DNA of 64,000 nucleotides, taken from NCBI RefSeq assembly GCF_900128505.1, contig NZ_LT669941.1, forward strand, positions 3,094,420 to 3,158,419, read 5' to 3'. Numbering within the stretch: position 1 is the first letter of the stretch; each line of letters starts with the position of its first letter. The notes below the pieces were generated by a model. The model saw only the letters and a program-made list of their open reading frames with translations, ran no database searches and was not told the origin of the DNA. Below, piece after piece: positions 45,801 to 55,141 of this stretch. The stretch is from Parabacteroides timonensis. GTDB taxonomy: Bacteria > Bacteroidota > Bacteroidia > Bacteroidales > Tannerellaceae. A program made the translations under genes and the position numbers.

Positions 45801-47248
45801 TCGATACCGTCCACTTCTTTCGTGTAGAAGTCACCCAGACCTCTTCCATGCTTGTTGACCAGTGTATCGAGCATAGCCGGAGTCAACAGGTCTTCCAGCC
45901 ACGTACTGTATTGGGGAGAGGTTACCCAAGCCGGATAACCGGAGTTCAGGTACTTCTGAATATTGCCTTCGGCATAGGCATTAAACACCGGGCCCTGTTC
46001 GTTGATCAGGGCTTCGAAAGCCTTTTCCGTTGCAGGCAAAGCGGAGAGATCGTAGCCCTCCGCCTCCAGTTTCTTCAGGAAGTTATACAGGGAAGGAACT
46101 ACTTCAAGGCCGGCAGCCGTCATGGCGTTCTTGCCCGGGCCTTTATAATAATAGATAGCTACCTTCTTATCTTTGTTCGGCAGGGTCTGCAGGCGCAGGT
46201 AGTTGGATACCATATCGGTGAACTGCGCCAGGCGACCGGGGATATTCTTAAAGAGATACAATCCGTCTTTATCGATAAACTGCGCATTGAGGGCAAACGG
46301 GGCAATGCCGCCATCCAGTTCGGGCATCACGATGCTCTGGCTCATAAAGCCGCCCGCCATACCGCGCTTGTCTGCCATCCAGTTGTCGTACGTATCGTTG
46401 ATAGTGACCGGGCAGAACATCGGGACGTTATGCGCTTTCAGCCATTCCACAGCCTTCTCGCCCTGTCCCATCAACAAACGTCCGTGAGGCATATAAATAA
46501 CAGCTGCCGGATCGATCTCTTCCAGCATCTTCAGACGACCGGCAAAACCGGACACAGGATACACATTCATATTCCGCTGTTCAAGGCTGACGATCAGGGA
46601 GTCGAGGTGATCTTTATTCGTATCGAACGGGCCTGCCATTCCAACGATAAGAGCTACTTTCGGTGCGTTCTCTTTATAGAAGCCTTTTTCTTTGTAATAC
46701 TTCTCGAAATCGGCAACGGTTTCGAATACCCGTTCGTCGTCCAGATGGAACAGGACATCGGAGCTGATCTCCACCGGCTCTTGTATCTCTCCGGTAAAGG
46801 CGCTCTTGCCTGTCAGGTCCTTACGGATATAGTTGAACAAGCTACGGTAGTTAACGGAACCGCCGTTTGAAAGATAATCCGCCACCCGCTTGTTGCTGAT
46901 GGAGTCGAGACTGCTGATATTGTTTACCGGATCGGTTACGGCTGTGGAGAAGACAGGTACATTCTTTTCCTTCAGCTTCTCCAGTACTGCACGATGTTCG
47001 TCTGTCATCCGGATACCCATACCGAAGATCAGGATCGCATCGTAGCGATTTAGTTTGTCGAAATCGTCGATCGACAATTGTTTCAGGTCGATAAAACCAT
47101 TATCCAGGGATTTTGCCATTCGGGCAACCTGATAGTTGGGGAAGTTTACAAGAGCGACCTTTGTCGTGCCGGCCACCTTCACCCAGATCAGCCACGCGAT
47201 CAATGCGAAAGCTACCAGTGCTCCTGTAATAATCAATTTCCGTTTCAT
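42857..47248 (-). CDS. hmuS: HmuS, CobN/Mg-chelatase-like heme dechelatase
   Basis: 1463 aa. The N-terminus has a signal anchor (about 5-25), then the long CobN/BchH-type chelatase fold (for example VIYMPHGRLLMG, HFGTHGSLEFIPGKQ near residue 550, ADAMIHFG). The C-terminus has a second transmembrane helix (about 1435-1455) and a basic tail. CobN homologues insert cobalt into corrin rings, but with hmu neighbours and membrane anchors the expected direction is removal of iron from heme, as proposed for HmuS in Bacteroidales. Unusual: residues of about 785-895 form a Met/Lys/Pro-rich insert with His residues (KMGHGHPAG) and a short tandem repeat (KDMPTSKDMPTSKGMP). The start is supported by 28-bp spacing to hmuR. 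Confidence 0.9.
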   Translation of the reverse strand: MKRKLIITGALVAFALIAWLIWVKVAGTTKVALVNFPNYQVARMAKSLDNGFIDLKQLSIDDFDKLNRYDAILIFGMGIRMTDEHRAVLEKLKEKNVPVFSTAVTDPVNNISSLDSISNKRVADYLSNGGSVNYRSLFNYIRKDLTGKSAFTGEIQEPVEISSDVLFHLDDERVFETVADFEKYYKEKGFYKENAPKVALIVGMAGPFDTNKDHLDSLIVSLEQRNMNVYPVSGFAGRLKMLEEIDPAAVIYMPHGRLLMGQGEKAVEWLKAHNVPMFCPVTINDTYDNWMADKRGMAGGFMSQSIVMPELDGGIAPFALNAQFIDKDGLYLFKNIPGRLAQFTDMVSNYLRLQTLPNKDKKVAIYYYKGPGKNAMTAAGLEVVPSLYNFLKKLEAEGYDLSALPATEKAFEALINEQGPVFNAYAEGNIQKYLNSGYPAWVTSPQYSTWLEDLLTPAMLDTLVNKHGRGLGDFYTKEVDGIEQIAVTRIDLGNVVLLPQPTQGTGDNSFAAVHGSNEIPPHHYIASYLWVQKDFKADAMIHFGTHGSLEFIPGKQVALSSDDWTDRLVGSLPHFYLYTISDVGEGLIAKRRSYATTISHLTPPFIETGLRREVDDLLNDIKRYLATDLRDESLNLKIKNKAIGMGLHRDLQLDSIRTQAYTDVEIEKIENFAEELCAEKIVGGQYTLGVPYEESKIASSVKLMCTEPIAYSLANLDEVQKKVTRKQIENKAFFNEHYLGKAQQAVARVMANPALANDAALLAQLGVSPETVAKAQMIKKASEPKMNRMMAMMMSKMAEEAKDGKKPKMGHGHPAGIPKTGKMPDSVKKMLEEKMKGEQTGDAKKQMPAGMPAKKDMPTSKDMPTSKGMPADTTGKKHKPIDGTSGASQQMDTVTREQVLFSNAVLDIQHAIQNVNNYREYLRNSPQMELDGFINALNGHYVAPSPGGDVISDPNVLPTGRNLYGINAEATPTPAAWEKGKEMANILLAEHAKAHGGATPQKVSFTLWSGSFIESEGATIGEILYLLGVEPIRDQFNRVLDIRLIDIKDLGRPRVDVVVQTSGQLRDVASSRLTLIQKAVDMAAAAGDGDDNYVAKGRNDAERVLLDKGFSPKEAREYATQRVFGGANGMYGTGITSMVESGDRWENESEISNVYLNNMGATYGNEKDFGSFKPGIFEAALQNTEAVVQPRQSNTWGALSLDHVYEFMGGISLTVRNVTGNDPDAYFNDLRNRHQARVQDLKSAIGVETRSTLFNPVYMKEQMKEGASAANAMSETIRNTYGWNVMKPKAIDNEIWDQYYEVFVNDKLNVGVKDFFERENPAALQEATAVMMETARKGYWKATPEQLKNIATLHSELVEKYDAGCSGFVCDNAKLRIFIGEQLSPESAKQYQGKVEAARNESISGDDKGVVLKKDKSVQTNEPVKPENMSSFSLALISFFWLVVIFLLVFFIRKRTRKNKRRK

Positions 47249-47276
47249 TATTTATTGGTTTGTTGTTTGTTGAATT

Positions 47277-49445
47277 TTATCGGAATATTTCATCGATGTT
47301 TATGGACAGCCCGATCATACAGGTCGTACCCGGTGAGATCGGCGAATTGGAAGAATAATACTTCGGCTTATAATTAAAAATATTGTCCACGGTTACCTGA
47401 AGCAGGTAAGCACGATACAAACGTTGCGAGATCGTCATCTTCCAGGTCTGGTAACCGGGATAATGCACAGGCGTATAGGATGAACCTGTACTGCTCGCCT
47501 CATTCGTATCCAACTTGCCGAGGAAACGACCGTTTACCGCAACATTCAGATTATAATTCTTCTTCGACAGTTCGTAATTAATACCGAGTGTGGCCGAATG
47601 CGGACGGGTGGAAGATACATTTACACCATCCTGTTTCATATCTTCATGCACATAGGCATAAGCCGTTTTCACGGTGAAACCATACGGACATTTGACAGCC
47701 AGGTTGACATCCAGTCCGGCCAACTTCGACTTGTCGATGTTGGTATAGAAAGAAGTATCTTTATCAGCCGGAGTGGCTGCTGCCTGATAAAGAGAGGCAA
47801 TCTTGTCGCTGATCTGATTGTAATATCCTACCACGGAGAGATTCACACGGTCGCGTGTATATTCGGCAGATAACGTTATATTATCACTGATTTCCGGCTT
47901 CAGGTCGGGATTGCCGTAAACGGTAAACCACCCCATGCCGCCCATATCCCAGTCCGTCCACATTTCTTTCAACGACGGGGCACGGAAGCCACGCGAATAA
48001 GAAGTACGGAACGTCATCGGTTTCAACTTATACATCAGCGAAACGTTCGGGCTGACATGCGCACCGAAAGAAGAATAATAGTCCATGCGTGCGCCATACA
48101 CCAGGTTAAACTGCTCAGTGACATTGAAGTCGTGCTGTGCATAAAGGATATAATCTTCGATAGAATGTGCACCGCCGGAAAACTGATACGACATCAACTC
48201 GTCACGGAAATACTCCGCACCGCCTGTCAGCGTATTGCCGGGCGTGAAAGAATAGCTGTATTGTGCCCGTGCCGTTTGTTGCGTATTACGGTAATTCAAT
48301 GAATCGACATCCTTCTTTTCGTAATAATCATATTTATTATACCGGTCGATCAGATAAGATACATCGAGATTCTGCTTGTCGGTAATCAGATAATTCATCC
48401 GCACGCTACCATTAAAGTTACGATAGCGGTCTTTCACCTTTTCATTATAGTTATCGACCTTACGGGTATAAAAACCGCCTTTCCCGGTGAAGACAATACG
48501 ATCTGTCGCCTTCCATGTCAGTTTCTCGTTCACATTAATATCGTATCCCCCGTTGATCGCTGTTTCTTTACCGGTCGTATCCGTCAACAGATATGTATCC
48601 TTCTTTTTGTAGGTGAAAGATGTCAAGCTACTGACTTTATCTTTCTTCGCGCCGACAGTCGTTCCGTAACGCTGCTCGGCATAGCTCGCCTTGTCATTTT
48701 TGGCACCGAAGCCATACGAACCGTTCACGTTGACCGACCAGGGCTTGGAAGCCTCTTTCGTTATGATATTGACAACGCCGCCAATCGCGTTGGAACCATA
48801 AAGAGCCGAAGCCGCTCCTTTCACGATCTCGATCCGCTCGATGTTCTCTGCATTGAGGCGGTTGTAATCGACGTTGTTCAATGTCTCGCCTGCCATACGT
48901 TCGCCGTCGATCAGAAAGAGGACATACTTTCCGCTCATGCCCTGCATGTGGATAGCTGTCTGTCCGTCCATTTCGCGGGTAAACTCCAGGCCGGGTAATT
49001 CCGTTTCCAGCAGATCCTGTACGGTAACGGCATTAATCTTCTTTATGTCTTCGGATGTGATCACACGGGTGATGACAGGGGCGTCTTTCAGGAGCTTCGG
49101 GGTACGGGTAGCCGTCACTGTAACCTCATTCAGGTTCAGGGCATCTTCTTTGAGGCGGAAGTTTATCGTTGTGTCGTTATTCAGGAAGACACGCTGCTCG
49201 AAGGGGGCAAAGCCGGCGTATTTGACGATGAGATTATATTCACCCGGTTTTGTAATCTCCAGGCGGTAGTTCCCGTTCAAGTCGGAAGCCGTACCATGGG
49301 TCGTACCTTTTACCAGGATGTTGGCGTAGGGTAAGGTCTCGCCGTTCTCATCGGTAACACGACCGGAAACCTGCCGGGGCGTTTCACGCGCTGACAGGTT
49401 TCCGCATATCAGTATTGATGCAAGGATCAATAATGTTGTTTTCAT
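47277..49445 (-). CDS. hmuR: HmuR, TonB-dependent heme receptor
   Basis: 722 aa. Signal peptide ending near SARE; a carboxypeptidase-regulatory-like domain at about 22-100 (SGRVTDENGETLPYANILVKG), a plug at about 105-235 (DLLETELPGLEF... GSNAIGGVVNIIT), and a 22-stranded barrel. The heme receptor landmarks FRAPSLKE (about 483) and NPDLKPE (about 505) are present, and the last residue is aromatic-adjacent (DEIFR). It carries heme across the outer membrane, fed by HmuY. It is 18 bp after hmuY. Confidence 0.92.
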   Translation of the reverse strand: MKTTLLILASILICGNLSARETPRQVSGRVTDENGETLPYANILVKGTTHGTASDLNGNYRLEITKPGEYNLIVKYAGFAPFEQRVFLNNDTTINFRLKEDALNLNEVTVTATRTPKLLKDAPVITRVITSEDIKKINAVTVQDLLETELPGLEFTREMDGQTAIHMQGMSGKYVLFLIDGERMAGETLNNVDYNRLNAENIERIEIVKGAASALYGSNAIGGVVNIITKEASKPWSVNVNGSYGFGAKNDKASYAEQRYGTTVGAKKDKVSSLTSFTYKKKDTYLLTDTTGKETAINGGYDINVNEKLTWKATDRIVFTGKGGFYTRKVDNYNEKVKDRYRNFNGSVRMNYLITDKQNLDVSYLIDRYNKYDYYEKKDVDSLNYRNTQQTARAQYSYSFTPGNTLTGGAEYFRDELMSYQFSGGAHSIEDYILYAQHDFNVTEQFNLVYGARMDYYSSFGAHVSPNVSLMYKLKPMTFRTSYSRGFRAPSLKEMWTDWDMGGMGWFTVYGNPDLKPEISDNITLSAEYTRDRVNLSVVGYYNQISDKIASLYQAAATPADKDTSFYTNIDKSKLAGLDVNLAVKCPYGFTVKTAYAYVHEDMKQDGVNVSSTRPHSATLGINYELSKKNYNLNVAVNGRFLGKLDTNEASSTGSSYTPVHYPGYQTWKMTISQRLYRAYLLQVTVDNIFNYKPKYYSSNSPISPGTTCMIGLSINIDEIFR

Positions 49446-49463
49446 ATAAGAAAGGAGTATTCG

Positions 49464-50459
49464 TTATTTGAATGGGTAGACGTAATCGAATGTGATATGT
49501 CCTTTTACATTATCATCGTTTGTATAGTCGGTGAACTTGATCTTAGCATACTCACCCGATTTCAGCTTGATAACATAAACCACCCCGCTCATAGTATAAG
49601 AAGGAGGCATATTACTTAAATCGAGATTCATCCAACCAGTCAACACCTCATTCAGATCGGTAGTAGCATAGCCAATCTTGTTCTGCATCATACCGGAAGA
49701 ATCAACCATCAGGCTATCCGTCTTGATATCTGCGGTATAGCCGCTGGAAGGGATAGCTGTAACTTTTGCCATATCACTTTCGGAAGTGGCAACAGCAGAA
49801 GCTCCGTTTGTTTTCACATCATAACGATGCAAAGCAAAATCCCAGTTGAAAGAAGTTTCATCTACACCGGCACGGGTTTCTACAATTCCTTTATAAGTTG
49901 CAACGAAAGGCATCGGCATGCCGGTCGGCTGGATAGTCATTACCAGATTGATGCTATCGCCGGCAATTCCACCTTTGCAGGCAACGTCCATACCGTTCAC
50001 CACAATGGTTCCACCATTCAGAGCCCAGCATAAAGTATCGGCTGAGATCGTTGCACCGGCGGCAATGTCTCCCATCTGATAGTTACCAAAATTAAAGTCT
50101 TTTAAAAGCAGGCTGACCGAATCTGTTTCGAGACGACCGACTTCCAGCTTCAGATCTTCAACAGAACCATAATCTTTTCCCATTACAGTAATAGAAATGT
50201 CTCCGGAATACGTACCGGCTACCGGTTCTATCTCGTGAGTAACGGTTGCGCCATCGCTCAAGTTAAAATATACCCATTTATCGTAAGCTGTAGCGTCGAG
50301 TGTTGCGGTCTTTACCGTTTCTTCTGTCGGTTCTTCACCTCCACCACCATCATCATCACCGCCTCCTCCATTATCGACAGGATCATCATCGCCACAGGCG
50401 GAAAACATAGTCAGAGAGCCGACTAGCAGCATCGCTAATAAGTAAAAATTCTTTTTCAT
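49464..50459 (-). CDS. hmuY: HmuY-like heme-binding lipoprotein with an inserted domain
   Basis: 331 aa. Lipoprotein signal with Cys22 (MFSAC) and an acidic/Gly-rich linker (DDDPVDNGGGG), which resembles the surface-export tag of Bacteroidota lipoproteins. The HmuY fold seems split: the YDKWVYFNLSDGATV strand at about 60-75 and the NWDFALHRYDVKTNG block at about 200-215, followed by the C-terminal HmuY region with AKIKFTDYTNDDNVKGHITFDYVYPF. Between them lies about 120 aa (GTYSGDISITVMGKDYG... PFVATYKGIV), resembling calycin-like lipoproteins. P. gingivalis HmuY has about 216 aa, so the extra length is real. It is first in the operon; role: capture of heme from host proteins. Confidence 0.85.
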   Translation of the reverse strand: MKKNFYLLAMLLVGSLTMFSACGDDDPVDNGGGGDDDGGGGEEPTEETVKTATLDATAYDKWVYFNLSDGATVTHEIEPVAGTYSGDISITVMGKDYGSVEDLKLEVGRLETDSVSLLLKDFNFGNYQMGDIAAGATISADTLCWALNGGTIVVNGMDVACKGGIAGDSINLVMTIQPTGMPMPFVATYKGIVETRAGVDETSFNWDFALHRYDVKTNGASAVATSESDMAKVTAIPSSGYTADIKTDSLMVDSSGMMQNKIGYATTDLNEVLTGWMNLDLSNMPPSYTMSGVVYVIKLKSGEYAKIKFTDYTNDDNVKGHITFDYVYPFK

Positions 50460-50691
50460 TGCGTTCTATTATTTAAAAGTAATATATTCCGACCGCAAAG
50501 TTCCGGGTTTCTGAAAGAATGTGAAATCCCTAAAAAGGGGTATAAAAAAGGGTGGGGTTACCTAGTTGTAGGTATTTTATGGAAAAGGGAGGGGGGAGAA
50601 ATAATAAAGGGGTGTGTAATAAGTAATTACTATCAGTCATTACTAAAATATACACAAAAGTTCAACTCTAATAATAATTGGAACACTAACT
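50460..50691. other. Leader region of hmuY
   Basis: This holds the upstream region of hmuY (minus strand). A complement GAACTTTG (50493-50500 area) is close to the -7 consensus with GA in place of TA. Left of R2 copy 2 there are poly-G/A tracts. I see no riboswitch-like structure and no gene. Confidence 0.35.
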
Positions 50692-51130
50692 TCTGATAAA
50701 AAGTGAATCTGTATCATTATTTTACTTTACATGATAAAATAGCATTAAAACCATTCACCGTTCACCTGCAACGATATAATATATTGTAAAACAGCGCATA
50801 AGGTATCGTATTTCAGGATGAATGGTTGCTCGAAAAGGTGAATGGTCTATATAAACCTTTCACCTTTATCTTTTAAGGATTACTTATTATTACTACTTAT
50901 ACTATTGAACACTAAGTGGAAAGTCAGGACTAATTAAGCCGGATCTCATAGTTTGTTAGCTTAATGACCTACGTCGGCAAGCTTACTGAGCATCGTCGTT
51001 AAGCTTTGCGACCTAGGTAGTTAAGCTTAACGACGGAGGTCCTTGGATTTATAAGTAATAACTAAAGGGTTAGTTTATAATAGGTTTGATGATAATGGAT
51101 CATGATAGGGGAGTTAGTGTATATCAATAG
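50692..51130. repeat. Interspersed repeat R2, copy 2
   Basis: Matches 11293-11795 over its length, with single-base changes and the loss of about 65 bp before TTAGTGTATATCAATAG. It keeps AAGCTT at 50979, 51001 and 51023, again exactly 22 bp apart. The third unit is a perfect palindrome (GTTAAGCTTAAC). The central hairpin is preserved in form but with two mispaired positions. It sits between divergent iron-uptake operons. Confidence 0.85.
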
Positions 51131-51219
51131 ATTCAAAACTGATAATAATTGAACTTCCGACTACCTACATATAGCTACTCCCACCCCCCTTTTGCCCCTC
51201 TTTTTTTACCTATAATCGG

Positions 51220-51260
51220 TGATTGATGCGCTTTCCTTTTCGCCCGACCTTTGCATCGGT
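51220..51260 (+). promoter_or_regulatory. Probable promoter of the xus-like operon
   Basis: A TTG near 51223, a 20-bp spacer and GACCTTTG ending at 51254; the -7 has G in place of T at its first base. Transcription from here would start close to 51262, which favours the TTG start at 51281 or the ATG at 51314 over the earlier TTG at 51251. Confidence 0.4.
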
Positions 51261-51280
51261 TTTTAATAACGGTAAAAAAA

Positions 51281-53668
51281 TTGAATACATTGAAAGCGAT
51301 TGTAAGAGGATCGATGATCTTGCTTACCCTTGTTTTTGTTGCCCTGGCAGCAAAAGCACAGAAGGAAGCGATGATCTCGGGGAAGATATTATCTACGGAA
51401 AAAGAAATAGTTGATTTTGCAACAGTCTATCTCAAAGGCACAAACTACGGCGGTACAACGAATGAAGAAGGTATCTACCATCTGAAAGCACCCGCAGGGA
51501 ATTATACACTGGTAGTATCCGCCATCGGCTATACGACCGTAGAGAAAGCAGTCCGGCTGATCGACGGCGAACGCACGAAACAAAACCTGACCATCTCACC
51601 GCAGGTAGAAGAACTGGATGAAGTTGTCGTCGTTTCCAACGGGATAAGTCGTTTGAAACGTTCCGCCTTCAACGCCATTGCGGTAGACACCAAAGAACTT
51701 CAGAACTCCACCAAGAGCCTGAGCGATGCCCTTTCGAAAGCGCCGGGGATGAAACTCCGTGAGTCGGGCGGTGTCGGATCGGATATGCAGCTGATGCTGG
51801 ACGGTTTCAGCGGAAAACATGTGAAGGTGTTTATCGACGGCGTACCGCAGGAAGGGGTCGGCAATTCGTTTGCGCTGAACAATATCCCCGTCAACTTTGC
51901 CGAACGCATCGAAGTCTACAAAGGCGTTGTACCCGTCGGCTTCGGGACGGATGCCATCGGCGGCGTGGTTAATATTGTGACGAATAAAAAGCGCCGTAAC
52001 TGGTTCCTCGATGCCTCCTATTCCTACGGATCGTTCAATACCCATAAATCGTATGTCAACTTCGGGCAGACGCTGGATAACGGTTTCACTTACGAGATCA
52101 ACGCTTTCCAGAACTATTCGGACAACGATTATTACGTGGATGCCCCGGTGAAGGATTTCGAAACCGGACGGCTCGATACGGAAAATAAAGAACGCGTGAA
52201 ACGTTTCAACGACACCTACCATAATGAAGCCGTGATCGGAAAGGTCGGCTTCGTCAACAAGAACTGGGCGGACCGCCTGCTATTGGGCTTCACCTATTCG
52301 AACATGTACCAGGAGATACAGACCGGCGTACGCCAGAATACGGTCTACGGCGAGAAGCACCGGAAAGGCCATTCGCTGATGCCGTCGCTCGAATACAACA
52401 AACGCGACCTGTTGACCAAAGGGCTCGACCTGGTTTTCACCGCCAATTACAATAAGAACCTGACGACCAACATCGACACCTCTGCCTACGAATATAACTG
52501 GCGCGGCGAGAAGCACCTGATGAATTCGCGTGGCGAGCAATCGTACCAGCATACACGGTCGGACAACAATAACTGGAATGGTACGGTAACGGTCAATTAC
52601 CGTCTGGGCCGCGCCCATTCTTTCACTTTCAACAATGTACTGACCGCTTTCCGCCGTTCCAACACCTCGCTGTTGACCAACGAGGAACTGACGGATGCCA
52701 TCGACAAGCAGACGCGCAAGAACATTGCCGGTCTGTCGTATCGACTGATGCCGTCGGAGCACTGGAACCTCTCCGTCTTCGGCAAGCATTACAACCAGTA
52801 TGTAGCAGGTCCGATGGCGACCGACAATACGAGTTCCGAATATGTCCGCACTTCCCGTAGCGTCAGTTCCCTGGGATACGGTGCAGCAGGTACTTACTTC
52901 GTTCTGCCGGGATTGCAGGCAAAACTCTCCTACGAGAAAGCCTACCGCCTCCCCACCATCGAAGAGATGTTCGGTAACGAAGACCTCGAAATGGGTGACA
53001 TCGGCATCAAACCGGAAAAAAGCGACAACGTGAACCTGAATATCAGCTACAACAAGACACTGGGCAAGCACGGCGTTTACGTCGAAGGGGGCCTGATCTA
53101 CCGTAACACCAACGATTATATCCAGCGTAACATCACCGACCTGAGTGGCGGTAAGCAGGCTGCGAGCTACATCAACTACGGCAAAGTACTGACCAAAGGA
53201 TACAACCTCTCCGCCCGTTACAGTTTCTCGAACTGGCTGAGCGTAGGAGGAAACTATACGCAAATGAACGTTCGCGACAACCAAAAAACGGCGATCGGCA
53301 GCAGCGCGGAAAACATCGCCTACAAAGAGCGTATGCCGAACCTGCCCTACCGTTTTGCCGACTCTGACGTGACGCTCTACTGGCGTAACCTCTGGAAGAA
53401 AGGCAATACATTGATCTTTACATACGACAATCAATATCTGCATAGTTTCACGTATTATTCCTCCATCATCGGATCGAATAAAGGTGAATATGTAGTCCCC
53501 AACCAGTTCTCTCACAATCTGACCTTGTCTTACAGCCTTCAGAACGGACGTTACAACATCTCGTTCGAATGCCGCAACTTCACCGACGAGAAGCTATACG
53601 ACAATTTCAGCTTGCAGAAAGCGGGACGGGCATTCTACGGAAAGTTCCGTATCTACTTAGGCAATTAA
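51281..53668 (+). CDS. xusA: TonB-dependent siderophore receptor (XusA-like)
   Basis: 795 aa from the TTG at 51281 (or 784 aa from the ATG at 51314). Signal peptide ending AAKAQ; a carboxypeptidase-regulatory-like domain (about 25-110, SGKILSTEKEIVDFATVYLKG), a plug with DEVVVVSNG, LSDALSKAPGMKLRESGG and GTDAIGGVVNIVT (about 115-240), and a barrel with YRLPTIEEMFGNEDLEMG where heme and siderophore receptors carry the FRAP/NPNL box. The downstream DUF4374 lipoprotein, esterase and PepSY protein make this the XusA receptor of a xenosiderophore system, as described in Bacteroides thetaiotaomicron. The ligand (enterobactin or salmochelin) is inferred. Confidence 0.82.
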   Translation: MNTLKAIVRGSMILLTLVFVALAAKAQKEAMISGKILSTEKEIVDFATVYLKGTNYGGTTNEEGIYHLKAPAGNYTLVVSAIGYTTVEKAVRLIDGERTKQNLTISPQVEELDEVVVVSNGISRLKRSAFNAIAVDTKELQNSTKSLSDALSKAPGMKLRESGGVGSDMQLMLDGFSGKHVKVFIDGVPQEGVGNSFALNNIPVNFAERIEVYKGVVPVGFGTDAIGGVVNIVTNKKRRNWFLDASYSYGSFNTHKSYVNFGQTLDNGFTYEINAFQNYSDNDYYVDAPVKDFETGRLDTENKERVKRFNDTYHNEAVIGKVGFVNKNWADRLLLGFTYSNMYQEIQTGVRQNTVYGEKHRKGHSLMPSLEYNKRDLLTKGLDLVFTANYNKNLTTNIDTSAYEYNWRGEKHLMNSRGEQSYQHTRSDNNNWNGTVTVNYRLGRAHSFTFNNVLTAFRRSNTSLLTNEELTDAIDKQTRKNIAGLSYRLMPSEHWNLSVFGKHYNQYVAGPMATDNTSSEYVRTSRSVSSLGYGAAGTYFVLPGLQAKLSYEKAYRLPTIEEMFGNEDLEMGDIGIKPEKSDNVNLNISYNKTLGKHGVYVEGGLIYRNTNDYIQRNITDLSGGKQAASYINYGKVLTKGYNLSARYSFSNWLSVGGNYTQMNVRDNQKTAIGSSAENIAYKERMPNLPYRFADSDVTLYWRNLWKKGNTLIFTYDNQYLHSFTYYSSIIGSNKGEYVVPNQFSHNLTLSYSLQNGRYNISFECRNFTDEKLYDNFSLQKAGRAFYGKFRIYLGN

Positions 53669-53707
53669 TTTCCAAATAAATAGTATAAATCAAATAATAA
53701 AACAAAC

Positions 53708-55123
53708 ATGAAGAAGAATTTCTTTTTAACAGGCCTGTTCGCAACCGCGATGGCCGGACTGACACTGACAGCGTGTGACGACGATCCGACTAACGGCGGA
53801 GGAAACGACGGCGGAGAAGAAGAAAACAATGCAGAATATGTAATCGCCGCCTCCGTTACGGCTTCCGGAAATACAACCAACGTATTGGTAACCTCCGAAT
53901 CGCTGGACGAAGGCACAGTCACCACCAAAAACAACGGTGTCGTGAACGACGGTGCAACCTACTGGGTATTCTTTAAGAACCAATACCTCTACGCCCTCAC
54001 TTACAACCAGGGTGAAGCCGGAGGCACCCGCTCTTATATCATGGAATCTCCAGGGGAATTAAAGAAACGTTCTGCCGAATTCAATGTAAAGCGTTTTACC
54101 TCCTACGGTATCTATGATAAATATATCATGACTTCCTCTACCGGCGACGGCCCGACAGACTGGAGTGACGAAAACGGTTACACTCCGAAAGTATTCCTGT
54201 TGTCTTACCTCGATCCCGCAGCTGAAACATTCACCACCAACGACACACAGAACAAAGCCTATTTGTCTGAAAACTTCCTGGGTAACGGTGAATATGTAAC
54301 CCTGGCAGGTATCCTGGAACACAACAACAAGATTTACAGTGCCGCCATCCCGATGGGTCTGAGCCAGTACGGTACAAAAGACCAGGGCGGCAAATGGGTG
54401 AAAGCCGGCAACGAAGACCTGGTAAAAAAAGAATCGGGCGGTTCCAATAGTAGCGCATACAAGAAAGACGAATTGCAGTGGACACAATACCCGAACGAAT
54501 GTTGGGTAGCCATCTTCGACGATGCCAACATGACCAGCAAGAAACTGATCAAGACAGACAGAATCAGCTATGCTGCCGGACGCTTCAAGTCTCAGTATTA
54601 TCAAATGATCTGGGCAGCCGACAACGGTGATGTGTACGTATTCTCTCCGAGCTACGCCAAGACGATGACCGACGCCCGTCAGCAGACAACATTGCCTGCC
54701 GGTGTAGTACGCATCCCGAGTGGAAGCACTGACTTCGACGATTACTATTGCGACCTGGAAGCAATAACCAACGGTAACTCTTTCCTTCGCACCTGGCATA
54801 TCACAGACGACTATTTCCTGTTGTTGATGTATGACAAACCATTCTCCAACGCTGATCGCGTAGCCAACCAGTTAGCTATCTTCAAAGCTGGCGACAAGAA
54901 GTTGACATACGTAACAGGTCTTCCTTCAACAGACACAATCAGCGGCTTCGGCGATGCTCCGTATGTTGAAAACGGCACTGCTTACGTAACAGTAACCTTC
55001 AACGAAGGCGGCGGCAACCCGGTTATCTACAAGATCGATCCGGCAACAGCCGCGGCAACAAAGGGTCTGACAATCGAAGCTACCCAGGTGAGCGGTGTCG
55101 GCAAACTGACAGTCGCTAAATAA
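53708..55123 (+). CDS. xusB: DUF4374 siderophore-binding lipoprotein (XusB-like)
   Basis: 471 aa. Lipobox LTAC with Cys23, followed by DDDPTNGG, an acidic surface-export-like tag. The rest is beta-rich with repeated blades, consistent with the DUF4374 beta-propeller family. In B. thetaiotaomicron the equivalent XusB binds ferric enterobactin on the cell surface and hands it to XusA. It lies 39 bp after the receptor gene. Confidence 0.85.
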   Translation: MKKNFFLTGLFATAMAGLTLTACDDDPTNGGGNDGGEEENNAEYVIAASVTASGNTTNVLVTSESLDEGTVTTKNNGVVNDGATYWVFFKNQYLYALTYNQGEAGGTRSYIMESPGELKKRSAEFNVKRFTSYGIYDKYIMTSSTGDGPTDWSDENGYTPKVFLLSYLDPAAETFTTNDTQNKAYLSENFLGNGEYVTLAGILEHNNKIYSAAIPMGLSQYGTKDQGGKWVKAGNEDLVKKESGGSNSSAYKKDELQWTQYPNECWVAIFDDANMTSKKLIKTDRISYAAGRFKSQYYQMIWAADNGDVYVFSPSYAKTMTDARQQTTLPAGVVRIPSGSTDFDDYYCDLEAITNGNSFLRTWHITDDYFLLLMYDKPFSNADRVANQLAIFKAGDKKLTYVTGLPSTDTISGFGDAPYVENGTAYVTVTFNEGGGNPVIYKIDPATAAATKGLTIEATQVSGVGKLTVAK

Positions 55124-55141
55124 TAACGATTAAGATAAAAG

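Noticed and set aside
42857..47248. CobN cobaltochelatase for vitamin B12 synthesis
   Set aside because: No cobalamin biosynthesis genes are adjacent; the hmuY-hmuR-hmuT-hmuU-hmuV neighbours and the two membrane anchors fit HmuS instead.
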